A DNA stretch of 64,000 nucleotides from Lantana camara (Eukaryota; Streptophyta; Magnoliopsida; Lamiales; Verbenaceae): NCBI GenBank assembly GCA_037501455.1, contig CM074858.1, forward strand, positions 99,606,001-99,670,000. Reading direction: 5' to 3'. The position numbers and the translations under genes were made by a program. How positions within the stretch are numbered: position 1 is the stretch's first letter; every line of letters begins with the position of its first letter. This document shows, piece by piece, positions 54,384 through 64,000 of the stretch. The notes under the pieces were generated by a model that was not told where the DNA came from, made no database searches, and worked only from the letters and a program-made list of their open reading frames with translations.

Positions 54384-56169
54384 CTAAATGACCTTATTAT
54401 AAAGATTAGCAGGTAGCCTCGGGGCAACAAGAACGTCAAGTGGTGTGACTTTGTTGTTTGTCATTCCACCGGTCTCGCTCATATCAACCTTAGACAATGT
54501 TGACATCTCAAATCCTTGCAAGAAGCTAGCCAACACCGAATGCGTCATCTGCAAAGCAAAGTTCATCCCGGGGCACATCCTCCGACCAGAACCAAATGGG
54601 ATCAACTCAAAATCCTGACCTTTAATGTCGACATTTTTATGTGTGTTAAGAAACCTCTCCGGCTTGAATTCCAGAACGTCGTCAGACCAGACCCGTGGAT
54701 CCTTTTGCATCTTCCACAAGTTGTTAATTAGCCATGTACCTTTCGGGATATGATAGCCTCCTACATCAGCATCTGCAGTGAATACCCGTATACCCGCAAA
54801 GGGGCCTGCCGGGTATAATCTCATGGACTCCTTGATGACGGCATTGAGGTAGACTAAATTATTGATGTCCGATTCATTTACTAGCCGTTCTCTTCCGACG
54901 TGTTTGTCTAATTCTTCTTGAACTTTTTCCAGGACATGAGGATTGTTCAGCATGAGGCAGAGTGTCCATACCAACGTGACTGAAGTGGTGTCGCTCGCAC
55001 CAGCAATCAGATTCTGCACAGGCAATTGAAAGATATAAAAAAAAAAAAAAAAAAACGCATCCCATCTTAAACAAATTACCAAAGTCGAGACTCGAGTGTT
55101 TCCTTACATGTTTTTTTTTTTTTTTTTTGAAGCGGGGTTTCCTTACAAGTTACTAGCATGATAATTGTATTCTCGTAGTGATCTTAACTACAATAAACAT
55201 ACGTACCTTGCAAGCAGATAGGATCACGGTGTAAGTATCATATCCACTCTTAAACTCTGCTCTTTTTACAACTGACAGCAGCACATCCATGAAATCGTCC
55301 GGCTCATCGTTGCCGGACTTCTCCTTTTCCATATGCTCCTCCAACCATCCTCCGACAATTGTATCCATTTCTCTTGAATTCTCCTTCATTTTCTTCTCAT
55401 ATCCACCTAAATCCAACCATCGGAGATAAGGCAGTGCATCCCCCGGCAGGAACAGCCCCGATAAGTAGAAAAATACCCTAAACACCTCCTTCCACCGCCG
55501 CATCATAGCTACATCAGCCCCGTTTCCTCCACCACCGCTCAATCTCTTCCCAGTCACCAGCCTAAGAGTCAGGCTTAAGACCAAATCCTCGATCCATTGT
55601 TTCAAGTCCACAGAGACCCGACCGGACCCGTCCTTCTTCTCCTCCCAAATCTTGTAAAGCTCCCTCATGGAATCCAAGATTTCGGACATGCGCATGTTCT
55701 TCTGCAGCTCAATTCTACGAAGGGAGAGAAGCTCCACAGTGATCAGCTTTCGTACATCACGCCAGTATGGGCCGTACGGGGCGAAGCCGAACATTATTTT
55801 GTTGTGGCCCAAGAGTATGGCCGCCCTCGATTCTGGGCGGTTGGCGACGGCAACGTCATTGGTGGTGAAAAGTTGTTTGGCAAGTTCCCAACTGCTCACG
55901 ATGACGACACGGTGGACGCCGAGACGGATAGTGAAGATCGGCCCGTATTTGTCGGCCAATGCCCCTATCTTGTAGTGTGGAAGCTCTTCGTTGGAGGAGC
56001 CGGAGCTCAAGAGGTGGAGGTGGCCGGTGAAGAGACGTGCGCCGCTGGCTTCGGGTGGCGCTTTAAGTGTGCTGTTTTTCAGCTTAGCGGACATTGAAAA
56101 CCGCAGGTAATAGCAGAAAAGGAGAAAGGCCGCAATGGCGCCGGCGATGGCTGAGTTTGTGAACTCCAT
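54384..56169 (-). CDS. Cytochrome P450, CYP82-like, two exons (54384-55013, 55207-56169)
   Basis: Heme monooxygenase of the ER membrane, the only host gene that looks intact here. ATG at 56169; exon 1 ends at 55207 (CAAG|GTACGT), exon 2 begins at 55013 (TGTGCAG|AAT); phase-0 intron of 193 bp; 530 residues, normal for the family. N-terminal anchor about residues 7-24; PPEASG hinge near 38; C-helix WRDVR at 136-140; I-helix IAGASDTTS at 324-332; ExxR as KESMR (E383, R386); FKPERF 437-442; heme loop PFGSGRRMCPG with Cys468. The exon boundary just before NLIAGASDTT and overall sequence fit CYP82, whose members act on alkaloids, terpenoids and flavones; the substrate cannot be read here. The I-helix reads G-A-S-D-T where A-G-x-D-T is usual, which may affect oxygen activation. 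Subfamily assignment is tentative. Confidence 0.92.
55014..55206 (-). other. Intron of the P450 gene
   Basis: GT-AG, 193 bp, phase 0. It contains an A run (about 55038-55056) and a T run (about 55110-55128) on the plus strand. Confidence 0.9.
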
Positions 56170-56214
56170 TATTATTAACTATTGATCGATGGCAGCACTG
56201 ATTACAAACTGCAC

Positions 56215-56226
56215 TCTTATATATAG
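56215..56226 (-). promoter_or_regulatory. TATA box of the P450 gene
   Basis: CCTATATATAAG on the minus strand, about 47 bp before the ATG. It predicts a 5' UTR of only some 20 nt. Confidence 0.65.
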
Positions 56227-57792
56227 GCTAGAGCTATAAGTTCACTTTGATTACACACATCGTTATCATCCCAGACATTGAATTGAGTGCACGAATTGTA
56301 TTCGTATTGTTAGTTTTCTGCCGGCATTGAAACGGAATCCATGACGATATGCAGGAGTACTGTTCCAAATTTGAAATTGTACGGCCAATTGATACGCTAC
56401 ATTTGAAAGTGCTGTGCATTATAGATACTTTATAACCAATGGCATCTTTTCGTGCTTATGAAAGGGGATTTATAGGATTAATTGTGTTCCAACTTTCTCA
56501 TCAATTTTAATTTAGGATTCACTTTAAATTGCAATTCAACCTCCAGGCAAGAGGAAATTGCGAATTTGGTATATCAATTCACCTTAATTCGAAATTTTGG
56601 TACAAAAATTTTACGGGGAAAAAACTAGTTCATAACTCTAAAAATTCACAATTTCATGCACTATTTGACCCAAATGGACATGACTTGCCGGAAAACCCAC
56701 GAATTTACTACATGGCATAAAACTATTCTCACAGGTGTAAAATCCGGTATTTTGACTAAACATAAGTACTTTATTAAATCAACATAAGTGTTCACTAACT
56801 AATTATTTTTTCTAGTGAAACTTAAGATAAATTTCAAGTTAATAATATTGAAGGGTAAAATCTTTAATTTGGGAGGATTAAATTAACTAAAATATTGTTG
56901 CTTCTTCTACTACTTTTATGATTGAGAATTAATTTCTAATTACTAAGGACTAATCTTTATTATATAAACTCTTTTGTATTGTATAATAAGATTAGAAAAT
57001 TTTAAAATTTTTAACTGGTAATTTATTTTTCCTTAATTATAAAATAAATTAGATACACCAAATAGGCAGATACCTACAGTTTGACCACATTAACTAAATG
57101 CCTAATTCCAGGCTCGGTCAAACAGGTGTAACGAGAGGGCGAGTGTTTCACACTTGCCTTGTGGTTGGTGAAAAATTTAGGGAGAGTGACCAATCAAATA
57201 GCAAGTGTAACACACTTGCCTTTTTAATTGGTTAGGTTCGGCCAAGCCGGGTCTGGGTTAGAATTTTCCCGTATATTGAGTGGGCTACAGTGTCAGCATG
57301 CCACACAGGAGGACCAAATTGAGTGAAAATTTTGGTATTACTAATTAAGCAATTAATTGTAATCTATGTTTTGAAATCCGGATTGGACATCAAACCGAAA
57401 CTCCTTACTGGTTACTGGCTTTATTGATTCGATCGGTCAAACCACCGATCGAACCGCTATAACATCATAATTACGTAATAATTATATTTAATTATATATT
57501 TGTAAAATATCATAAATATTAATTAAAAATAATAAGATAAGCTAAATAATATGGAAAATTAAATATAATTTTAAATTACGTCAAGTTATTTCTTAATTAT
57601 CAAGTGATATCACTAATAATAAAATTTCAAATTATAAATCTACAAATATATAGTAAACTATCTAAGTAAATAGCAAAATAATTCATATCTAGCAAATTAA
57701 CGATATAGATAAAAGATTAATTTAGCAAATATGATACTTTTATTATGAAAAAATTAAAAAATATCACATGCAATATATTTCTAGATATATAC
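56227..57792. other. Intergenic, upstream of P450
   Basis: AT-rich. About 56545-56740 is a fragment related to the MITE at 53760 (GAGGAAATTGCGAATTTGGT, then GGTACAAAAATTTTAC and a segment matching the reverse complement of the MITE right half); no matching right end is seen. 57138-57219 holds two hairpins with GGCGAGTGT/ACACTTGCC and GCAAGTGT/ACACTTGC arms. I see no gene. Confidence 0.6.
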
Positions 57793-58653
57793 TGATGGTG
57801 CAGAAACTTAGAAGGTTGCTTTAACACCAAACACTTTAGATTTATTTGTGGAAGGAAAAGACCATCACAGCCGTTTGAGCCTCAGGAACTGGGTTTCCTT
57901 TTAAGCGTGGGTTCTTCCAGCTAGGATAACACCAAGAGTGCAAAGTGTGATTAGGATGCAGCTGTGGTGAGAGTAATGTGGAGCTTAGGAAGATGAAGAA
58001 AAATGGAGAAAAGTAGGCCCAGTTTTAGAATGCAATGTACTGTGTAGAAAATGACTTAGGGAAGAATGCATGGGTTTCTCCCTATATATATGTTAGGGGT
58101 GAGGGTGCTTTGGGTATTTTGACCAAGTGGTCCCAAACCTGTGTTGCCCTAACACGTGGCGAACCGTGATGGTATGAAAGCGATGTCTCCGAAAAGTGGG
58201 CGGCGTGTCAGGTATGAGGTGCGCACTCCCACTGTGTCAGAAGTTGTTGGCGAGGGTAGAGCGATGGGAGGCTCAAGATCTGTCGTGCAAGCGTACGGAT
58301 GCCTTACTTGGGGCAAATCTTATCTGAGCGCGGGTGACGCTCGAAGGGACACACGAGAGGGTTTCCTCTGCCAGATGACCCACGAGCGTCAGTTAAGCGA
58401 GCGTAAGAAAGAAGTGCCCTCGTGAAGTGTTCCCCTGGGAAGGATGACCCTGAGGGGTCATAGTACGAGCGTTGAGTTTGACAATGGAACCTTCCGCTTG
58501 AACAGTGGGCCGAGACACATGGGCCTGGATTAGCCAACAAGTGAACGGGCCGGGTTGGTCCGCAAGCCCAGTAATGCGAGCGTCCAAGCTCTAAGTCAGT
58601 AGATGGCAATACGTGGACGACTCTGATCCGAACGCGGTTTTGGGGTCTCATCA
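57793..58653 (-). repeat. 3' LTR of the Tat element (861 bp)
   Basis: Ends are TGATG and CATCA, an inverted pair, with the PPT directly at the 58653 side. The left boundary is inferred from the TGATG end alone, since the second LTR is not in the window. Confidence 0.7.
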
Positions 58654-58671
58654 TTTGCCCCCTAAATTCTA
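58654..58671 (-). other. Polypurine tract of the Tat element
   Basis: Minus strand AGAATTTAGGGGGCAAA immediately before TGATGAGACCCC. Confidence 0.75.
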
Positions 58672-58977
58672 TAGTAGCGCTTGAGCGTACTGTAGAATTT
58701 CAGAGAAGCGAGTCTTGAATTTCTGAATACACGAGGGTCAAGTTTCAGGAATGGAGGGACTATTTATCTTCTGCAAAGGCCCTCTTCTGACACGGCCATA
58801 AATGCAGTCCCATCCGCATTTAATGCGAAGTGGCAACGTGGGAGCGTGCCTCGCTGAGTGGGCGCGTGTACTCTGGTAAGCGTGAGGCGGTTACCAAAAG
58901 TGGGAGTCTCCCAAGGCGGGAAATGATTGCGTTTTTGAATTCCAACCCTAGTTAGCGAACTCTCTCTTATAAATAGA

Positions 58978-58985
58978 GAATTAAA
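58978..58985 (+). promoter_or_regulatory. TATA box for the antisense ORF
   Basis: TATAAATA, about 260 bp upstream of the ORF ATG at 59246. The leader has a possible donor (TTAG|GTAATC near 59083), so a 5'-UTR intron is possible. Confidence 0.55.
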
Positions 58986-59245
58986 AGATCTCTGAACCCT
59001 TTACGCCTTCAGAGTTCAGAATCTCCATAAGCAAAACAGCGACAGAGCTTCTGCACTTTCTGCAACTCTCCTTCAATCTTAGGTAATCCTTCATAATTTC
59101 TGAAACTAACCCTAGATTTAGGCTGTGTTTCGAGTGTCGTTTCTAGTGAGGAGTCATTAGGGAGTTCATCGTAGTCAAAATTCTCCCATCTTCTTTCAGA
59201 CTTCCTCTGTAACTGAAACTTCATCTTCTGCAATAAGATTCAACA

Positions 59246-62093
59246 ATGGCAGGGAATATCGTAGATGCGATGGTAAAGGAGATAGATGAGATGTCTGTGG
59301 GGAGTTCCTCCCCTCATGACAATATACCCGTTGCCATTCCTGTACAAGAGATCCATGGTTACGCTGCGGATGAGGAATTGGGGGCGGCCGTTTAAGGGAT
59401 GCAAGAACGCAATCCAGTTGGCGTGGATCAACTATTCGAGGAGATGGATCTATCCCTCTGGACGCAGCAGCAAGGGGAAAGGGTTTTTCCGGTGTTGAAC
59501 AGTGCCGTTAGGCCACAAGACCATCAGGTAATAGTGGCCATCGCGGGGCCTCAAGGGGGAGAAGGGCCTTCCGGGCGTCGTGCGGAAGATGAGCCCCCCC
59601 ACAAACGTCGCGGCAAGGGGAAGGAGCCCTTGACACAGGTAAGGGGAAACAACCCCCACCAAACGGACAGATCCCCTGACGAGATAGAGAGCACCATGAC
59701 ACTCGCGAAATTAGCAGAGCTGAAGCTCAAGGTTTATTGGGATAATGCCGTGCACAAGACACGCCTCCCAACGGGGAGCGAGCGTGCCAACAATCCGCCT
59801 TCAAGGATGATGACTATGTACAACGCTGCTGTTCTTGCTGGAGGTCTGAGGTTTCCAATTCCGACTCCAATCGTCGACATCCTCAACTTCCTCAATCTCT
59901 GCCCATCTCAAATTTTGCCCAATGGGATTGCCCTTCTGAATACTTTCATAATCTTGATGAAGGCCACAGGCCACGCACCCTCGATCGACAGCTTCAACAG
60001 TCTTTTCCAAGTATCCCGGTCCCCGCGCTCATCCCCGAGGGACGATTTCTACTACTTGAAAGCCAAGTCAGGCTTGAAAATGATTGACTCTCCTTCCACA
60101 TCATATGGGAAAACTTGGAAGGAAAATTTTTTCTTTGTGGGGGCGCTCAGGGGGTTCTTTAGGGTTCCCCGAGAGTGGGTGACACACGGTGAGGGGCCCC
60201 TTGTGAAGCAGAGGCATGGGGATAAACTGTTCGAGTAATGGGCAAAGAGTCTGGCCCTCGTCATGAAGAATGAGAAGTGGCTGATTAAAGCCAAACCACT
60301 GATGCAGCATGAAGGGGTGTTATTCCGCTATGGGCTCGTGAGTCCCCCCGAGATGGTCTCTCATCCCCCCGTAGGGATAATGAACATAGTTGGTTAGACT
60401 CTAGGAACTAACTATGCTAACTCTTAGTATAGGAAGGCTAACTCTTTTGAAGGTGCTTGCTATTTTGTTTTCAATAAGCGTTTTGAGCGTAAGATCTAAC
60501 GCTCATTTACCCCCTTGTTTTCAGGCATGGACATACTTATGGCGGGCTCAAACATAGACAGCATTGCGGCAATGATGCTCGCTCGCAGGGCGGGCGGCCA
60601 GCAACAGCATCAGCCCCCACTACAGCCCTCAAACGCCCCCCGAGGAGGCAGAGGTTCTCGGTGAGGGTCTGGGAGAGGTGATGGTGGCCGGGGGAGAGGC
60701 CCAGAAGTTCACATAGAAGACCCGATGTTGGATGACGCTCAGGCTCCCACTACCCAGGCCACTCCTGAGGGTCCCACTCAACAGGCCTCTAGTGGTGCCG
60801 CGTTAACCGCTCGGGGACCCTAGCTCAGATAGTGGAGGATATGCGGGCTCAGCGTCCAAGAAAGAGGAAGAGGATGCCGGACTCACTTGCCATTTCTGGC
60901 AAGGGGAAGGAGGTTATCGTGGGCCCAAGAGGAGAGGAAGGGGACACTTCATCCTCAGAAGAAGAGGATTTCTGGAAGTTTGAGCGCACCGGGGATGAAC
61001 GTTACCGGCGCTCGGTGGAGGAGAGCCCGGTACTTCTGAAGAACAGCCCTTCCACCCATAACTTGGTCACGGGGATTGTGCATAGACTCCAATTCTCCGG
61101 GGACCATGAGAAATTGAACAAGCACGGTATCGCTCGGGTTGCCGGGGACGCGTGTCATGCCCTCTTGACGGTGAGTGTCTATTTTCCATGAAACCATTTC
61201 CATCCTTTCTTCATACTGAAAAGACTTAACCTATTTGATGCACTCAGGATGTGATTCCCCAGCTCAAAAACTTGGAGAGGCGAGCGGAGATCTATTCTGA
61301 GCATAAGGACTAATATAAGAAGTTATTGCGCATCTCGGACCCCAGTCAGCTGCAACAGGACTATAACAATGTTATTGTAGAGCTCAATGCGCTCAAGCTC
61401 GAGAACGACAAGGTGAAGGCAGATCTCCAAAACCGGGAGGACGCATGGCTCAAATTGGACGAGCGTCACAAAGAGCTGAAGGAGGGGCACAACAAGCTGA
61501 AGGCTGACAATGAGGAGTTGAGCAAGCATCTAACCGAGCGCAACCGAGAATTTGAGATAATGAGGAAGGAACTTGCAGACCTACGGAGCCCGACTGCGAA
61601 CTTAGAAACGAGGGTGGCCCAGAAGACACATCATAAGTTTGTGCACTCCAAAGCTTTCGCCTTCGCCGCAAATCTGCCCAACTTCCCCAACATCGAGCGG
61701 TTCTTTTGGTGGTCCGTGGCCCAACTGGTCAAGTTGGGAGAAGTGCCCCCTAGCGCTCGCAATGACCCTCGTCTCCATATGGACCTCCACGAGAACTTAG
61801 AGCTCCCTAACCGGGATAGGGACCCGAGCGAAGACTTGATAGAGCCGGAGTACAATGACTTGGTCGTCATGCTCCAGAATGAGTTCATAGAGGCGAACCC
61901 CCCTGAGCCTGTGATTGTCATGCTTGAAGACCATGGCGATAAGGACGCTCCAGAAGTAGAAGGTCACGGTGATGCTCAACCTTCAAGCTCAGAGGTCCTT
62001 GCACCGATGCCTTTGTCGACCGCACCTCCCGAGCCCGAAAACTCTCATGTGCCAACTGCGGAAACTGGAAGCGGCCTTCAAGATGCTCCCTGA
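59246..62093 (+). pseudogene. Antisense extra ORF (aORF) of the Tat element, spliced and broken
   Basis: This gene lies opposite to the element's own genes. ATG at 59246. The N-terminal half (59399-60360) has GGLRFPIPTPIVDIL, CPSQILPNG and an FFFVGALRGFF region, matching the plant family labelled 'putative gypsy type transposon' (Pfam PF04195, from memory). The last part (61326-62093) has a long coiled coil (about 61330-61620, rich in L, K and E) and an acidic, Pro-rich tail. Introns: about 60371-60524 (acceptor TTTTCAG clear, donor uncertain) and 61171-61247 (ACG|GTGAGT, CACTCAG|GAT). Damage: TAA 59393, TAA 60236, TGA 60662, a frame change near 60810 and TAA 61311. The function of these ORFs is unknown. 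Confidence 0.78.
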
Positions 62094-62940
62094 AATTATC
62101 CTATGAAATTTTGTTTATTTATTCCCATTCCTGTTATGAACATGTGACCTCCGTTCCTAATTTTTGATACTTTTGATAATGTATTTAAACTTGTTCTCTG
62201 CCTTTTGCTTGAACGCTTCCATTAATGGATTTTGATTCCCTTCAATACTGAATGTTGAGCACTGTTCATCTGTTCTCGTATGATATTTGCATGCTTGGGG
62301 TGTAAGGGTGTTCCTTACGAGGGTACTCTGGTTATATCCGTAATAGGGCTCGAATTTGAACTTAGAGATCCGCTAAGGATTTAGCTAAGTATTGGCCTTA
62401 AACGTGTGATGCACACTTCTAATTTGAGCGTTACCGTAGCATGAGTGAACTTAGAAACCAACTGTAGGATTTGCTAAGTATGGGATTAAAGCGAGCGCGG
62501 CTGTATCGTTAGCTTTGTATTTGGGTATCCGTAAGAGGATTAGCCCAGCATTAGCTATTTACAAGCGTACTCATACCTAGGAGTACGAGGGTCATTGGGG
62601 GTTTACGAGCGCGAACTGGTGTGATCAGCATCCAGTTGGTGTAAATTAAGCATTTGGCATCCTGCCTTTTCGACACGCTCACTCTTAGGGTTTACATGCC
62701 CATGAGGGTCAAGCTATTTAGTGTAGAGGGTTTTCGACACACGGATAGCGTTGATTGACATGTTTAGTGGTCATTAATCCTTTCGATGCAATTGAACACT
62801 TAAATCATTAATATGAGGAAACAACAAGTAAATGACAAATAATGATTAGTAGAGTGCTTTTTGTTGTGCTTACGACCGCCACGCTTTCTGTAAAAGGAAA
62901 GTACAAAGTGCCACGAGTGGGCAATTACAAAGTTTGTCGC
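62094..62940. other. Spacer between the convergent aORF and pol ends
   Basis: 847 bp without a credible open frame. It contains the 3' ends of both transcription units, presumably with overlapping terminators; no clear signal is read. Confidence 0.55.
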
Positions 62941-64000
62941 TTACACGTAGAACCGTCTAAGGTTACATGCATTCCATGGCCTAGGGAGACGCTCACCTTG
63001 CAAAGTCTCTAGCAGGTAGGTATTGTTCGCTCGTACCTGAATGACTTTGAAGGGGCCTTCCCATTTGGGGTCCAACTTACCCACATGTTTGGAAACTTCC
63101 ACCTTTTTGAGGACCAAATCCCCTAGCTGGAAGGTCCTCTCTTTAACACGCTTGTTATACTGGTGGGCTACGGTCGCCTTATATTTATGGATCCGAGCCC
63201 AAGCAGTGTTTCTCCTCTCATCTAACAAATCCAACTCGAACGCCCGATTACCCTCATTGGCAGCAGGCTTGAAGTAGGCAACACGTGCTGATTCTTGAGC
63301 AATTTACGTCGGTATCATAGCCTCGGAGCCGTAAACGAGGAAGCAAGGGGTCTCTCCTATTGCCGCTCGTGGGGTAGTACGGTACGCCCAGAGGGCTCCT
63401 TGAAGTTCTTCCGTCCATTCCCCCTTCTTACTTTCGAGCATTGTTTTCAAATGCTGAAGTATGGTTCGGTTCGTTACCTCAGCTTGACCGTTGGCTTGAG
63501 GGTGGCCCACGGAAGTAAAACGTTGCTCAATACCAAGCTCGTAGCACCAATCTCGCGTGTCAGGGGCGATGAATTGGGAACCGTTATCCGAGATGAGCAC
63601 CCTCGGGATGTCATATCTGCAAATGATGTTCTTCCAGATGAAATCCCTCACCACTTTGAATGTTATCTTCGCGACCGCTTCGGCTTCAGCCCACTTGGTG
63701 AAATAATCCACTGCGAGGATTATAAATTTCTTTTGACCGACCGCCATAGGAAGGGGCCCCACTATATCGATCCCCCATTGGTCGAAGGGCCATGAAACGT
63801 CAATAGGGATCATCTGGGCTACCGGCTGTTGAGGGGTGTTGGAATGAAACTGGCACTTAGGACATTTTTTGGAGTAGTTGATGGCATCCTGCAGTAGCGA
63901 GGGCCAATAGAACCCGCTCCTTAACACTTTCTTAGCCAGAATTCGACCCCCAGAGTGATTCCCACAACTTCCATTGTGCACATGCTCTAACACTTCCTTG
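62941..64000 (-). pseudogene. Tat element pol 3' end: integrase, one stop, cut by window edge
   Basis: The frame is open from the right edge (64000) to TAA 62941. The integrase zinc finger (H near HVHNGSCGNHSGG, then CPKCQFH) is followed by the catalytic core: WGIDIVGPL (first Asp), LISDNGSQF (second Asp) and GQAEVTNR (Glu), then WAYRTTPR and the C-terminal FQLGDLVLKK and WEGPFKV region. No chromodomain follows, as expected for Tat. One in-frame TAA at 63301-63303, right after MIPT, interrupts the integrase C-terminal region. RT and gag would lie beyond 64000. Confidence 0.9.

Larger units (their letters stand above)
57793..64000 (-). mobile_element. Ty3/gypsy Tat-lineage element, 3' half, runs off the right edge
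   Basis: On the minus strand the order is pol 3' end (64000-62941), a spacer, an antisense ORF (plus strand 59246-62093), PPT and 3' LTR (58653-57793). The integrase type and an extra antisense ORF between pol and the 3' LTR are characteristic of Tat-lineage elements such as Grande and Retand. Stops in both pol and the extra ORF show the copy is inactive. The 5-bp flank on the left is TATAC (57788-57792); the partner is outside. Confidence 0.85.

Noticed and set aside
55014..55206. P450 as a frameshifted pseudogene
   Set aside because: The gap between the two frames has proper GT and AG borders, phase 0 and no missing residues, so it is an intron.

Overview
The window is nuclear DNA of a flowering plant, almost certainly a eudicot with a repeat-rich genome. 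LTR retrotransposons primed by initiator-Met tRNA fill nearly all of it, and there is one intact host gene, a two-exon CYP82-type cytochrome P450 (minus strand, 54384-56169). I see no prokaryotic features, tRNA or rRNA genes.

Layout. 1-140: end of a Ty1/copia LTR inserted into element W. 141-3322: W, a minus-strand Ty3/gypsy chromovirus-type remnant (broken gag, PBS, complete LTR). 3323-6154: old AT-rich intergenic DNA. 6160-53530: one 47.4-kb nested block. Its outermost element, Y, has ~4-kb LTRs and is bounded by the 5-bp duplication TAGTT (6155-6159 and 53531-53535). Inside Y lies X, which has ~3.9-kb LTRs and a 3.3-kb non-coding interior (LARD-like). The LTR of X is split by Copia-2 (13960-24078, minus, duplication CCTAT) and by Z (26844-36995, plus, duplication CGCTC), a nearly intact Tekay-like chromovirus. 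The 3' LTR of Y is split by Copia-1 (41592-51701, plus, duplication ATATG). By eye, LTR divergence falls from Y and X (a few %) through Copia-1 (~1.5%) and Copia-2 (~0.6%) to Z (~0.3%), which matches the nesting order. 53536-57792: gene island with the P450, one MITE with a 10-bp duplication and a related fragment. 57793-64000: 3' half of a minus-strand Ty3/gypsy Tat-lineage element, with LTR, PPT, a spliced antisense extra ORF with its own TATA box, and the pol 3' end. It runs off the right edge.

How the parts relate. X and Y code for nothing recognisable. X shares with Z and W the LTR ends, the PBS and about 70 nt of leader; Y shares the LTR ends and PPT context. A Z-like element is therefore a plausible source of proteins for X in trans. 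These families also share small inverted repeats whose two arms change together: a hairpin 17-18 nt before the 3' LTR, one in the middle of the LTR, and one beside a splice-acceptor-like site. X and Y additionally carry tandem arrays of 6 and 12 short hairpins near the 3' end of the interior. Three LTR families carry spaced GC-rich palindromes. These structured elements are the most unusual content here. Their functions are not known to me, and the structural claims come from reading the sequence, not from folding software.
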